Counted from the stretch's first letter, positions 44,196-56,640 are shown. The stretch: DNA of 64,000 bases from Macrocystis pyrifera (GCA_031763025.1 JASSKH010000017.1:8658254-8722253); one strand, 5' to 3'. Numbers and translations: made by a program. The notes: generated from the letters alone by a model not told the origin.

Positions 44196-44297
44196 TTACG
44201 GGGGACCATAGTAAATAGGACCAAATATTGTTAGTAAAAATAGTTAAATATATAGGTGTTTATGTATACCATAGGTCCTAAGTATGGACCCCCGTAA
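44196..44297. mobile_element. MITE family M, copy 2
   Basis: 102 bp; ends TTACGGGGGACCATAGTAAA + TAGGACC and the inverse of GGTCCTAAGTATGGACCCCC + GTAA. The core shares GGACCAAATATTGTTAGTAA with copy 1. Flanked by CA on both sides (44194-44195, 44298-44299), again a 2-bp repeat. Confidence 0.9.
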
Positions 44298-44607
44298 CAA
44301 CTCAAACCTAAACTGGCGAACTAGGCCACCTGCGTTGCGACGGACGGTCAGTCACGACCCACTCACGGAAGAAGGCGTAATCAAATACGGGCGTCCCTAC
44401 GGATTGCGTGCTAAACTGATGGAAAGCCTCAGTGAGATCGATCTCACTCAACACGATGCTCGCGTATGGACCAAAATGCGGAGGCAGCTCAACGGGCGGG
44501 GCTTACTCGAAGTTAGCGTCAGCGTTGACACTGTTTGCGTGTGGGAAGACCGAGAACCTCAAGGCGTGAACAGTCTGATTTATAAACGTCGATACAGCTA
44601 CAACTAG
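44284..44607 (+). CDS. Hypothetical 107-residue ORF starting inside a MITE end
   Basis: The ATG at 44284 lies in the right TIR of the MITE and the first five codons (MDPRN) come from it. The rest is charged (YGRPYGLRAKLMESLSEIDL) and ends YKRRYSYN. No domain recognised, no promoter visible. Possibly chance. Confidence 0.25.
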   Translation: MDPRNNSNLNWRTRPPALRRTVSHDPLTEEGVIKYGRPYGLRAKLMESLSEIDLTQHDARVWTKMRRQLNGRGLLEVSVSVDTVCVWEDREPQGVNSLIYKRRYSYN

Positions 44608-45040
44608 TGGGGACAACCACACGTTGGGAATGTAGTGCGCTGCGTTGAGCGAGAAAATAAACGCCCACCAAAACAGCACGTCGTCTAGCCTCTACGCGAG
44701 AGTACTGTAATCGTACGGCGCTACACTACGGGGCTTCGAGTGAGCGAAATCCGCGCACACGTCCGTGCTCCTCATTGCGTAAATAGAAGCGTCAAGCTCG
44801 GCACTAGCCGCCACGTTCTCCACCCCAGGAAACCCTTCACTCGTCGGAACCAAACACAAATTCGAGTCGCGCGCACGCGCAGAACGTCCAGGGCTGTTTC
44901 ACTGGTATCTATACATCCAAAACGGTTACCACTCGCCCGAACGTATAGTTTGTATGTCCAAGCTACTTCGCGCAGAATCTCCATCCGAGACGTGTTATTT
45001 TTACATCACGGCATGCGGTAGATTGCGCGTACAAGACACA
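44608..45040. other. No gene recognised
   Basis: Motif-free short ORFs only. Confidence 0.4.
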
Positions 45041-45521
45041 CTATGGATCCCTCAAAAAGACGCCAAGTCTGAGCATACAACCTGTGTATTTCGTGCTACC
45101 TTCCGTGCGTCCTATGATCGGCCTCGCCCGCCCTAGGGGGCAAGGCTTGTCTCCCCAGTGGTCAACCGCGGCCGTTGCGGCGCGAGTCGAAGCCCACGTG
45201 CCCATCTCGCCGCTGCCGCCGCTGTCACCGCTGCCATCGCCGCCGCTGCCAGAACCGCAGACGTAGCTACTGTCACCGCCGGCAAACAGTTGCTGCCACC
45301 GCCCCCACCCGCCAGGGTCGTGGCCACCGCTGCCATCTGCTCGTGCCATGTCTTTGCCTTTTGACTCCTTGGGCGGGGTTTCCTTGCCGAAGGCGCCGGC
45401 GAGAACGGCGTCGCTGTCCGCCGACCCACTGCCTGTCGCACCCCGGCGTTTGGCGCCGGCCTCCTCCTTTATGGGGCGAGCGACGTGCTGGTACACGCAT
45501 TCGTCACCGAGGCGGCATTTT
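45041..45521 (-). CDS. Exon with CCCH zinc-finger half and Gly/Ser-rich region
   Basis: A candidate acceptor (CGGAACAG|A, junction 45522/45521) opens a frame reading KCRLGDECVYQHVARP, i.e. C-x5-C-x3-H, the second half of a CCCH finger; the first Cys would lie in the previous exon. A basic stretch (KRRGATGSG), an acidic/Lys segment and a GSGGDGSGDSGGSG linker (~45270-45200) follow; the frame ends at 45041. CCCH fingers bind RNA. A finger of related type occurs in the retroelement gag at 24.5 kb, so this may be another gag remnant rather than a host gene. Confidence 0.4.
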
Positions 45522-48500
45522 CTGTTCCGGGGTCACTGCCGGCGGTCATCTTTGCTGACCACAGCTGTCTGCGTCGGTGAGGGAGGGAGGGGGGTAGTGG
45601 ACATCGCCGTTGATGAGACCACGGGGCACGATATAGACAGAAATGCGGCGCCGACGCGGCCTCTAGGTGGGCCGCAGAGGGCCTGGTTCTTGGCTGTGAC
45701 CGCAGACGTCGGAGACGGCTCGGTGATCCTGTGTAAACAATGCGGATATCCGTGATGATCACCGGGTCGCCAGCCTAGTCCGGTTCGTCTGGCCGTCAGC
45801 GATCGCCTAGTGTTCGATGGTGTGCTTGTTCAAGAGGATGCCCCCCTCGCTGAACGCCTGACGTCCACATGAGTGCGGGCAGTCGGGATTTCGCCGGCGT
45901 GCTGCGGCATCCGAGACAGCCGTGGTCTGCACAATCGCGTGCTCCAAGATACGTAGGTACTGTGGCAACGGCAGGGCGATACCCGCTCATCGCGCAGGTT
46001 GAGGGCGAGGAAAAACTTGCGTCCGTCGAACCCAGCATACGGTGGATGTCAGCCCTCATGTCGACCGTGTTCCCCAGGTCCCCTGGACGGGCACCTTCTC
46101 TATTAAAGCCGACCAACCCCCACACAATATCTGGCACTCACCTGAATCTTCTGCATGTGTGCATTATTTGCCGTTCGTCGGGGTGGGCCAATACGAGATA
46201 ATACGACTGTAGCGAAAACGCAGTTCTCTTGAGGCCAAATAACGCTATACAGGCCCAGAATCACGAACGAACTTACTTTTGAAGACGCGAGCCTGCCACA
46301 GGTCAGACACAAGACACTTGATACCAAGTTTAGTGTTCGCGTTTTTGCTGTGGTCGTTCTAGTGGCGATTTGTGGCCGGCGGCGTCGAGTGCAAGCACGG
46401 TGCTTGGTACACCCTGCCAGCGGCTAGCTATATACCCAGGGTCAGTTTGAAGGGTTCACGTCCGAGTGGGATCAATATGTCGTCGGATCAGAGCGTCAAC
46501 GCGGTGCAGATTCTGTAAAGGTGTCAATTTGTTTGACAGTGCCGGGTCAACAAACGTTTCCTGCCCAGGATTCAGAACAGGGATGGTGTATTACGACGAA
46601 AACCTTGTAGTATGTAAGGGGTAAAGGTTTTGGGCGGAGGGACAGCTGAACCCTCTGCTTACCGCCGTCTATTAAATATTAAGTCAACTTTGATTGGGAC
46701 ATGTACCGCTGCTTATCTACAGTAACATGGCAACACAAGACAAGTGAGTGTTCCTACAAAAGCTGCTTATAGTCCTGTAGGCAGTCCTGAAGGCAGATAC
46801 GTAGTTCTCTTTGGCAATCGCTTGGCAGTTATTCAAGGAGGCGCTATGTAGGTATGATGTACATAGTAATTGAGCGCGTCCCTGATGTACCCCCTCCTTC
46901 ACTTTGCGAGGAAACAACGAGAGGCTAGCAATAAAACCAAGAAACTGTCGGGTGGCCCAGTCATACTAAATCAGTGCAAGCAGTTTACAGGTAGTATGCT
47001 GCAGAAGGAATATTATCAGTCATACCATTGGAATACGTATCTCCAACCAGGTAATGTGAATACGTCATATACGCTTCAGCAAACCACAGAGTATTCGTAT
47101 GTTACGCTTTTCTATATTTCACATTCATGCATGCCGTATACCTCCCACAAAAAACAGGAAAGCCAAGTATTACCGTTATCGTACACGCGCGCGTATACTA
47201 TACACCAGACCGTATTCTACACTTTGAATATGAAATGCCCTGCGCTGTCTTACGTCTCTTCACCAACCACTGCCGCGTGCTCCCACCATCGACAGAAACA
47301 GAGTGCCAGGTATGTATGTATCACCGTCTACCAAACATAACCCGATGCCCGCCTTCGCAACTACGATTTTGCCTGTCTACAGCGAGAGAGTGCTGGCAAC
47401 CCCCTTGAGAAGCATCAATCGCCTAAACCTCATCCTTGTACCAACCTACTGTAGTCCTTTGTTCTTCACTTTCCACTTGTCGCCGGGAAAGGGATACTGC
47501 TAGAGAGACAGACGAGAGGCTGGACACGAGCAACAGTCTACCTTTTCGACCCTCACCCCCGTAAATACGATCTCCACGCGTTTCTCCGGCACCCACCCTT
47601 CCCGTTCCGTCACATGCCCAAGGTCGTCGGGAACGGTGATCTAACGAAAGACGTGGATACTACTGTACCAGGAAATTAACCAACGCCGCGGAAACCAACG
47701 AAAATGCAACCCTTGAGCGTCTTTCAGCCACCAATGTTCCCGGTCGCTTCTACCTACCCGAGGTCGTCGGGAAAGGAACCTCAGACGGAATCATTGGGTG
47801 CATGAAAGTGAACTACGGTACACCATAGACTGGGAAGTCTCCGCACAAAAACTGTATGCTCCATACTCGAGAGCTCACTTACCCGTCTCCCAACGACAGG
47901 GAAGAGCTAGTGGCAAGCGATGTGCAAGACTTCCGTACCTGGTGCACCTTAGAGCCGGACCTTACGGGGTGTTCTCATCATCCTACCCTTGCCCCCTCGG
48001 GGATAGAAAAGAAACCAAGCGGAGACATGAAGCTTGTGTCTGCTGTGATGTCGCCTCACGGGATATAATCACGCCCAGTGTATCTACTCTAGCAAGTCAA
48101 CAAAAACAGCAACAAGAACAGGACACACGCTGTCCTGGCGACTTCGGGCCGAAAAGAGCAAGCAGCTACAAGGATGTACCGGTTGCCTAAACCCGTCCAC
48201 TCGCCAAAATAGTTTAGGTTCCCTTACAGACAAGAGCGCCCAATCAACCCAAACGACCCCACCGTAGACACGAGGAGAAATTAACGAGTGTGATCCGCTA
48301 TATACCAAACATCCTGTAGCCTCGGTCTCGAGCAACCCACGGTAAGAAACACGTAAACAAGACAGGCAACAGTAGCAAATTATGGGCTGTCCATCGTATG
48401 GTGCACCCCGAGCAAACAAAACATCTTCCCGTTCTCGCAACAAAAGACGGCATTGAATCGGACACTATTCAACGAACCAACAGGGAAGCGGCAGGGCACT

Positions 48501-49850
48501 GTATGTACTGAGCAACCCTATATGGTACTGCAGGAGCTTGGCGTCCTCGACGTCCACGTTTTGACGGAATCCAGCGCACTGCAACACCACCATGACTATT
48601 AGATTGGCACTCCCGTTTCAACACAACGAAATGCCTTAACCAGGCCAGGTAAATGTTTTACGCTCACTCCAAACGGGTCTGGTACTCGTCACTATTAATG
48701 CAAGGTATGTCCGACAAGTCAGCCTAACCTGGGGGGCTTACGGTGAAAACATAAAGTAAATGGGACGAACCTCCATAAAACCGTAGCATATTCAGAATTG
48801 TACTTGTACAGTAGGGTACCCCTTGATCTCCGAAACTTGAACAATGCAGTATTCATATGTTACGTCAAAATCTATAAGAAAACTAAAACAGGTAAACGGG
48901 GAAACCCAGCATCATCCATTGTTTTTACCAGGCTTGCTTCTGTAGAGAGAAGTGGCTGGTCAGTTACCGCAATCACTCCCAGCACCTTGAGTGTCTCGTG
49001 AATCTGGATCACTGAAAACAGCATCCAACACGATGTCTGGAGCTGTGAAAAACATTGAGTGTGCAAGTCAGTCTCCCTGTGATATGGAGTCGCCGAACCT
49101 CTCAATACGGTCGACGTATGAAAAACACGAATCCCACCGATCATCAACCTAGTACATAACACCTTCTCGAGCCTACCCCAACCAGATGGATACTTCTTGG
49201 ACGACCTTGAAAACCCCATCCATCACCCACCACGACTGTGACCACCACGGGGAGGCACCCTTACCCTCCTCTGACCTCGGTGACACGACACGCCGTCTTC
49301 GACTAGAATACCATCCCTCGAGGGGCGGTGCTCTTTACCGCCGTTCTCGACCTGCCGGTGGTCAAGAGAGCGGGTACGTTAGGCTACAGGCAATGAGGAA
49401 CTAAGCTGCGCCGTACTTCTAATAGTCGTCGAAGCCTACAGCAATGCAACAGGACACGTGTTGGGGAACATACACTACCAAGGATGGTGTATCACCTTCG
49501 GATTAGACCGGGTCGACATATATGTTGGCTTAACAAACTTCACGACACCAAACTTGTACCACATATGCGGCCAATGCAGGACGAACATGGAACAGGGGGA
49601 CACTACCTAACACCTTCCGCTTGGCTATCCGTCGAAGTCGATTAGGCACCAGAGCTTTGGCCCCCGGTGCTGCTCGCGCAGAAAAGTTATCCGGCTCAAC
49701 AAAACTCAAACCGCGACCAAGCCCCTCGCCGCGGAAACGCCGCCATTATTTTATCTGAAGCGTACGTACCTCGACTGCGAGGCGATGGTGCCCCTCGTAC
49801 AGTCGAGAGCCTGGCGGCACGTTGTGGACTTCTTGGTAGCCCTGCCCTGA
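45522..49850. other. 4.3 kb with no gene I can name
   Basis: A strong minus-strand donor (CAG|GTGAGT, 46144-46136) follows an open frame ending HMQKIQ, but no start, acceptor or domain could be attached. Overlapping ORFs at 45796-46201 are open on both strands. Two diverged ~45-bp segments (GGTCGTCGGGAA, 47613 and 47763) and several CCAGGTA words occur. Nothing else is supportable. Confidence 0.4.
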
Positions 49851-50143
49851 CGAGGGAGGGGGCGGTCGATGGGGCGCTTTGAGTGTCCCAAGCTTCCCGA
49901 GTAGGCGACGGGGCGCTGCTTGCGAGTGGGCGACCGGTTGATGGGGCCCGTAGGTTGTCCCACACGTCTTGAAGAGGAAGTGATGCCCCGTCTGCGAGTG
50001 GTGGCCAGGGGAAGGTCGACGGGGCCAACAGAAGGTCTCACGCCTCCCGAAGAGGCAACGGCGCCGTGCTTGGGCGCGACGGGGCGGTGGGCGGAGCGTG
50101 TAGAACGTCCAACGCCACCCGATGAATCGGTGCTGGGCTTTCT
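49851..50143 (+). repeat. Codon-preserving minisatellite (72/72/78-bp units)
   Basis: Units start CGAG(G/T)G at 49851, 49923, 49995 and a diverged one at 50073. Lengths 72, 72 and 78 are all multiples of three. The frame through 49923 gives 24-26-residue repeats such as MGPVGCPTRLEEEVMPRL and TGPTEGLTPPEEATAPCL, with conserved Gly-Pro, Pro-Thr and Glu-Glu. Unit 1 has an in-frame TAG. The frame closes at 50150. It could be part of a repetitive protein-coding exon or a former one. Confidence 0.6.
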
Positions 50144-50150
50144 TCGGTGA

Positions 50151-50704
50151 CCAGATACCCATACACAAGGACCGGGATGGAGAACCGAAGAACGGGTGTG
50201 GATTCATGAGGACAGTGGACCTATCAAATATCTTACTTGGAGGGTGTGGGTATCGATTTTATTACATGTAGAGGCGAAGATATCAATTATTTTACTTGCG
50301 AGGGAGAGAGATCAACTGCGTTTCTTGGGAGGCCGTAGTGTGCAGGCACACAGAGAGGTGTGATACGCTCGGCCGGTATACAAAATCTCACGTTGTCACC
50401 GTCAAGTCAACGTTGCCGGTAGCGAAAGCGAAGGTCGCCAAATGAACCCTAAACTACCACATGTATATTGAATGGCCCCACGTACCCCCGTATGCGCTGT
50501 TTCCCGCCCCAATATGCCCGGTGCCCGTTGACGAAAATATCGACACCAACCTCACACTTCTGTGGCACCAAGCACTACCGTACAGCAATCAGTCAAGTGA
50601 CACAACTCTGTATGAAGAACGACGGCGACTTGGGCATCGTTGTAATATGATTTATGTGACGAGAATAAACAATGACGTGGCAAGCCCTATCGCAGCGCAT
50701 GGTC
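50151..50704. other. 3' flank region, no gene recognised
   Basis: Probably includes the 3' untranslated region of the minus-strand coiled-coil ORF ending at 50705; no clear poly(A) signal was pinned down. Confidence 0.35.
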
Positions 50705-51468
50705 TCACTTGACGCGGCTACTGCCGCCACAGCAGCTCACTCGCTTCTCCTTCTCTTCCACCCCACGCGCCTTTTTCGGTGCGCCCGCTTGGGAGGCAGA
50801 TACGCCTGCGGTGGGCTCTGGAGCGGGAACCTCTGGCGTGCTCACTGGCGGTGTCAACGAACGAGTTTGGGGAGTACCTTCCTGTGCCAGAAACGAGGAT
50901 GCCCTCACCGCGGGACTCTCCTCGTCTTCGTTGCGGGCTGGCGACGCCATGACAGCTGGTAGCGTCGGAGAAATACCCCTCGCGGTCAGCGGGGACGCCC
51001 CCTTTGCGTCATCCTCACCGGACCGACGAGGGCCCTCTCCAGCGCCGTGAAGGTGTTGGTTCTTGAATGTCGATGGATTCCCGATGGCTATCGGCATGTC
51101 GAGCTTGGCGTGCACGGCTTCACCAGCTAACCCTCGTTGCGCCCCTACCGTTGCCGTCGACGTCGTCGATCCCGCACGAACGAGAAAGTTGGCCAGCTTA
51201 CCGGCCAGAGCATCATGCTTCAGCACCATCTCGGTCCGCTGACGGCGAAGCCTTTCGTTCTCGTCCTCAAGAATCTGCGCGTGTCGGCAGAGGTCCCTGT
51301 TTTTGTCGACGAGATTCTGTAGAAGTTTCCGCTGTTCCTCAATGATGGAAAACTGCTACGTAGAGCAGCACGAAAACGGAAACCGAGCAAGCATCGAGTC
51401 CAACTAGGGATTTTAGCCATGTGTCTGTGTTTAGCCCTTTGAATAGTGGAGCCACACGCGGGCGGCAT
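50705..51468 (-). pseudogene. Coiled-coil protein with one frameshift
   Basis: The ATG at 51468 begins a basic N-terminus (MPPACGSTIQRAKHRH...). From ~51350 a different frame gives SIIEEQRKLLQNLVDKNRDL, AQILEDENERLRRQRTEM and KHDALAGKLANFL, a strong ~55-residue coiled coil with heptad Leu/Ile. Then follows a Ser/Pro/Ala-rich tail with basic end KKARGVEEKEKRVSCCGGSS and a TGA at 50707-50705. No splice pair restores phase between the two frames, so a +1/-1 lesion or sequencing error is likely near 51360. A TATAAA (51496-51491) lies 23 bp upstream of the ATG. No family named; the simple one- or two-exon form could be a host gene or an ORF1-like retroelement protein. Confidence 0.5.
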
Positions 51469-54400
51469 AATTTTCCTCGAATTCCGTGCTTTATATCCTA
51501 GCCAATGGTCAGCGGTGCGGCAAAGGCGACTCTTTCAAACACGTATATTGGGGCAGATAAGGTGAGTTTGCACGTTTTGTTCATGTGAATACTCCGGCCG
51601 AATCTATCCCCTACGAGCCGTCCTACCTTCGCCTGAACGAGGCACAACGATTACTCGAGATGCTACAGACTAATATCCATGTTCGCGATAAAGCGTTCCG
51701 GTTTTGTTTGTTTGTTTGGGGGAGGGGGGGTGATAGTGTAAGACCCCCCGAAAAAAAATGAAACTTGAATGCCATGTTAGCAGGCCTCTGTCTGATCATG
51801 CGTCAACGTTTGGAAACAAATTGCATGGGAAGTGCTCCGGTTTCAACGATTTTACCGGCTTCCTTAGGAGATAGTGCCAGAATCGCAAAAAATGCGGCGG
51901 TCGAAAAACAATATCCCCCTCCTCTAAAACAGCTATCCTTGCTGAGCATTTCATGTTGGAATATTTTCAGAGCAGCGTGCTACGCGTCACACGTTCGTTC
52001 GCGTCTGAACATGCCCAAGACATGCACAGAACAACCGGCATTCGCGTTTTTTCATAGTGGTCCCTGGGGGAGAACGTCGCCATATGTACTGGAAACTCTC
52101 TGTACATACCCTTTGGCTGCTGTTGCTTTATTTTGTTAGGATAGAGGCGAGTGTGCAGCAGAAGGATCTGCCAGAAAGTCACCTACTCGTGGCCCGGCTG
52201 GTTTCTCAATACGCCGAAGTACAGTAGTACAGTATGAGTGCTGTGCACTTTGACAATACTCTACGTACACCAGGTATGCGTGTTTGGTTACGAAACTTTA
52301 CGAGCAGCTCTACACCACTACGACATTTGTTACCTGCATCTGTAACATGAAGTTATGCCGCTGTGGGGCTGTGCTTGCTTTTCGTATGGGAAGAAAAGGG
52401 AATCTACCGAGGTGGCAACCAAATCGATGGATCGGAATGATGTGTGCTAAACCAAATAACGTATCGCGTACGAGACAGGGTATTACAGGACTGCAAGACA
52501 CGGGACTTGAGCTCTACGAGAGTACTGCTGAACGAAGCTGTACTCAGTTAGCTGTACTGTTTTTAAAAAAAAATCATAAAACCACAGCAGTAGTATTTTC
52601 TATGTGGACTACAGACTGTAGTGCATGTCCAACCTTCAACATTTACCAGGTGCGTATTTGTTTTCACAACTGGTCTACAGTTGATGTGAAAAAATAGCGT
52701 ACATACAGATCTACCGGTATGTATATGTGGGAGTCACGAATCAGTAGCCATATTGCTCGAACGCTCGAACTCGTTCATGCGACCGAGTTGCAGCTGTACC
52801 AACACACGCCAAACGGCGAGGATGGCCTTATCCTGAACTACCAATACGCCAACAACCTATAGCAATAATGACTCACGTTTTCAAACGTGAGCAGTTTGGG
52901 GTGGGGATCACCAACCCGTCATTGCAAATGTCTCAATTTGGTGTTCCCGTTAAAACACTATAATATGCGAATGTTTCCTCCCCGAACGATTTTAGTTTTT
53001 CAAAATTCCAGGGAAGCGTCGAGGTTTTTCCTGGTCAAAGTTTTGAGTAGCTCTACCCCCCCTAATAATCAGGGGAAATCCACCTCTCTTCGGCATTGGG
53101 TGCCATGGTGATTGCACTGCCGGAAGGCTTGATGGATTCATGATGATCAAAGGGGGGGGCTCGAATATGTGTTACTTTGTCGTGTTACGGTTTTTTGTGT
53201 TAGGGCATATGGTTGAGGGATCGGCATAAGGTTGGCGGTATCTTCCCCAATCATGGCCAATGCATGCCTGAAAGCAACCAAAGGCCAGGCCGTGTGACCT
53301 CTACTACTACTGCTGTAGTCATCTGGGCTAGATACTATTCCTCGGGTGGGCGTACAAGTAATGTGGTAACTCAGAGGTCTCTTGAGCAACCGCCGCATAC
53401 AGCGCCCTGGCCTGAGTATGAAAGAGCTCGACCCAGCCTCGAGGTCGCGTCTTAATTATCGTTCAAGCAACAAGTCAGCTTCCGGCTTCATATTTGACCT
53501 ATACTTGTTACCTCTTTTGGGAATTTCTGACACAAAAGTTACCAATTTCTGTCGTGTGCCACACACACGTGTACAGACAGGTCAATGCGACAACCGCCAA
53601 ACAGACCAGGCTGGAACACCCAGACAAAAAGTCTCGCTGACACATGACGACAAGAGCAAACGACGAAAGCACAGGCTGACGAGATGCAACCAAGAAATCG
53701 AAGTGGTGTACGGCGTAAGTGAGACTGTCACCAGCTACCAAACATGAACCTTCTCCAAAATGGCAAGCAGTGGTCGGGCGAAACATGCGGTAGGAAGGAT
53801 TCAGGAGCGGCGTGGTAAACAGAGCTGTCTCGTCATACTTACATTCTGTGCACACTATGCATGTAATATAGGGGCACCCCAAGACTTTAAGTATGAAATA
53901 TGAAGCATAAGAGATGTTTCAAGTCTGGAAGGTCGACACATCAAGACTAGCTACTCGGGACTATGGAAAGGGGCTAGAACCTTCTCCAGCAGCTGGATAG
54001 TGAGTACCAGTTCGTAGGCAAACAGACGAAAATAAATGTTCGCGTTGTACTTGACCTCTTAGGCCCCAAGCTGATACGGTTGAGTCGTGAATCTCGTTGT
54101 GCATTTTTCAGGGACGAAGAAAATTACGAATACAGATGTGCATCGAACGAAATAGTGACGCTTGTTTACGATTCCTTGGCGCTACGGTTTGATCCGGCTT
54201 GTTTCGGTTTTGACGTCGGATAAATTACCGAAACGCACCGTAGGAACGCCAAGACGACAGTTCCGAACGCAAGCGGACGATTCATGCAACTATCAAAAAC
54301 ACGGAACCGCATATGACCAAACCTACTATGGATTAAGACAGTACTATAGAGGAGGGGTCATAACCCATACCTAGATCGAACTGAAGCTAATATTCGATGG

Positions 54401-55564
54401 CAAGATCTGGCCTTGACCGATTCGTGTGAGCAGAACTTCACTGAATCGTAAAAACGAAAAAGGTGCGGCTCAGATCCACACCATCCAGCACTTCTACGAG
54501 CACGGTCCGGGTCTATTTCGCCATACAAAGAAGCCGCGGTTGAATTTCAGCAGATAAGCCGCGGTGCTGTATTTCGTCATCAAACTTAATACATTTTGCA
54601 CACAACGGATGACGATGTCATTAGTCGGTGAGCTATTGTTCGTTCGCGTAACTACTCTGTGGTGCGTTTTCTCCTGCTTCTTGCACCGCGGGAAATGCGG
54701 CAAGCTTGCGACGTACGCGTGATCCCAGGGAGAAAATTACTCTGGGTAGGGTATACTATGTGCGTCTTCATCAAACCGTTTATATATATACCGGTGTAAA
54801 CTATAATACTGGTGTACTGCTGTACTGCTGTAGTACTTGGAAGTATGATATCAGGGGCCCCACTGAAAATTCTGCTACCCGAGAACAAATAAACATGAAC
54901 TCAGCACCAATACTACACAGCAGTATCGTCGAAAGAAAACAGAGTATAAATAAGTTAACAATACGAAAAAATTCAATGACATAGTATATCAGGCGCTCGC
55001 CGTGTATATATGATATTTTAATAAATCTACGCCCTTGTCGCTCATCCAGACTGATAATTTTAGTGGCCAATACCTAAATAACTTCTGATTTCAGGTTTCT
55101 TACGAGAGGGCCGATACAGCAGTTGTATGCAGTCAGCATGTGCAATCTAGAAGAGTAGAAAAATAAAATATTGGTAGTGTAACAACATCGCTATCAATAC
55201 GACAGCAGAAGCTGGCACTCAAAGAAGTATGATTAATAGATCGTTGATTTCATTTTGATCATAGGTGACTCAACCGCAGGATCGAGCACGACTACTATTA
55301 ATATTATCAAGCGAAGGTTTGAACTTGGTATAATTTCTCCATGACGAAGCGAGTCTCGTGTTCTTGATGCCGATTTTTTTCGACAGGAGGTAATGATGCA
55401 GTAGCACGAAACCTGATTTTAGAGTCATGCTTTAGCTGCGTAACGCGGGTATTGGGATCCATGGCCAGCGGAAATTGTTCGCAGGTGGCAATTGTCACGC
55501 CCGACCAACATTGTGCTCGCATTCGGCTCACCGACTGGCTTCACGGATATACGCGTTCCACTTC
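51469..55564. other. 4.1 kb with no gene I can name
   Basis: Contains many short ORFs, a G-rich tract (51718-51731), ACCAGGTATGC/ACCAGGTGCG donor-like words near 52270 and 52647, and AT-rich stretches after 54700. No conserved domain or paired splice structure was found. Confidence 0.4.
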
Positions 55565-55600
55565 TGCTGTGGTACCTACGCATATACTTCTCTTTCTCAC

Positions 55601-55964
55601 CTGGTCATGCAATAACTCAGGGATATAGTCGGGGGAACAAGCAGAGCCAACGGTGCGTGCCAGACCTTGGACAGCTGGACGCTTCGTGTCTTTGTTGAAC
55701 TGAAACCCGAACCCTCCTCCTTCTTTCTTTCTTGTTTTCCTCGTCTTCTCTATCGTCCTTCTTTTTCTCGCCCTCCTGCGCGTACACGTGACCGATGGAT
55801 AGTGCCCTCGACGATAGCTGGGCGCTCAACGCGTCTGGCCCCGAGGAACCGGCCAGGGCATCGCACGAAGCACCTCCCGGAGAGCAGAGTGGAGTGATCA
55901 AGCCACCGTTGCGGGCGCTTGCTTCAATGCTTTCTCGGAGGGACCCCATGAGGACGGAATCATC
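55601..55964 (-). pseudogene. Duplicated exon, copy 1 (frameshifted)
   Basis: Has the same acceptor (CAATCACGCAG|GATGATTCC) and donor (GACCAG|GTGAGA), but the exon is 364 nt, not a multiple of three. The first part reads DDSVLMGSLRESIEASARN and LSIGHVYAQEGEKKKDD; a GAAA-slippage tract (~55715-55740) then shifts the frame, which runs into a TGA at 55619-55617. In the shifted frame the end still reads PDYIPELLHDQ. It may be a decayed last copy or a length-variable exon. Confidence 0.55.
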
Positions 55965-56301
55965 CTGCGTGATTGGAAAATAAGATGCAATATTTTGGGG
56001 GAGCACGCAAATGAACAGCGGCAGCGCGGGGGGTGGTTGTGATATTTAATATCAACTCGCCTTCAAAATCACCAGACCATAACCAGTTGGGCGGAGGAGG
56101 GTAAGCGCGCGCTTTGCTTCCTATGCAAACACTAACCGAACCTGCAGTACCTCCGACAAGCTGCCCTAATTTGATCGGCACAAACAGGATTGATTGGGAT
56201 GATTTGGCACGCTCACCGACCGGCTTGATGTAAAACAAATGTTTTACAGCCGCTGCTTACATGCACTGTTGACGTACCTACGCTTATATTTCGTTCCTCA
56301 C

Positions 56302-56640
56302 TTGGTCGCGTAATGCCTCGTAGGTGAAGTCGGACGTACGATAAGAGCCAGAAGTGCGAGCCAGGGGTTGGACTCCTCGACTCCTCGTGTCTTGTTCGAA
56401 ATTCAACCTGAACCCCCCTCCTTGTCTCTCCTCATTTTCCTGGCGTTCTCTCTCGGCCTTCCTGTTCTTGCTCTCCTTCACGCACACGTGTCCGATGGAT
56501 AGCTGCGCGCGCGACGTGTCTGGTGGCAACGAATCGGTCGGAGCGTCCCACGAAAGCCCCCCCGGAGAGTAGAGGAGGGGGTCGTTGCGGACGCTTGCTT
56601 CGACGCTTCCTCGAAGGGATCCTATGAGGACGGAATCATC
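56302..56640 (-). CDS. Duplicated exon, copy 2
   Basis: 339 nt (113 codons, phase 0 both ends) between CAATCGCGCAG|GATGATTCC and GACCAA|GTGAGG. Fully open: DDSVLIGSLRGSVEASVRND, LSIGHVCVKESKNRKAER, GGGFRLNFEQ, SDFTYEALRDQ. The last exon base is A instead of the G of copies 1 and 3, which slightly weakens the donor. The intron to copy 3 is 338 nt and to copy 1 is 337 nt. Confidence 0.6.

Noticed and set aside
46103..46330. Exon ending at a consensus donor (CAG|GTGAGT)
   Set aside because: The donor is good but no start codon, acceptor or domain could be attached; kept only as a note.
46870..47340. 156-codon ORF
   Set aside because: Starts at a TTG, low-complexity Tyr/Ser/His composition, no family.
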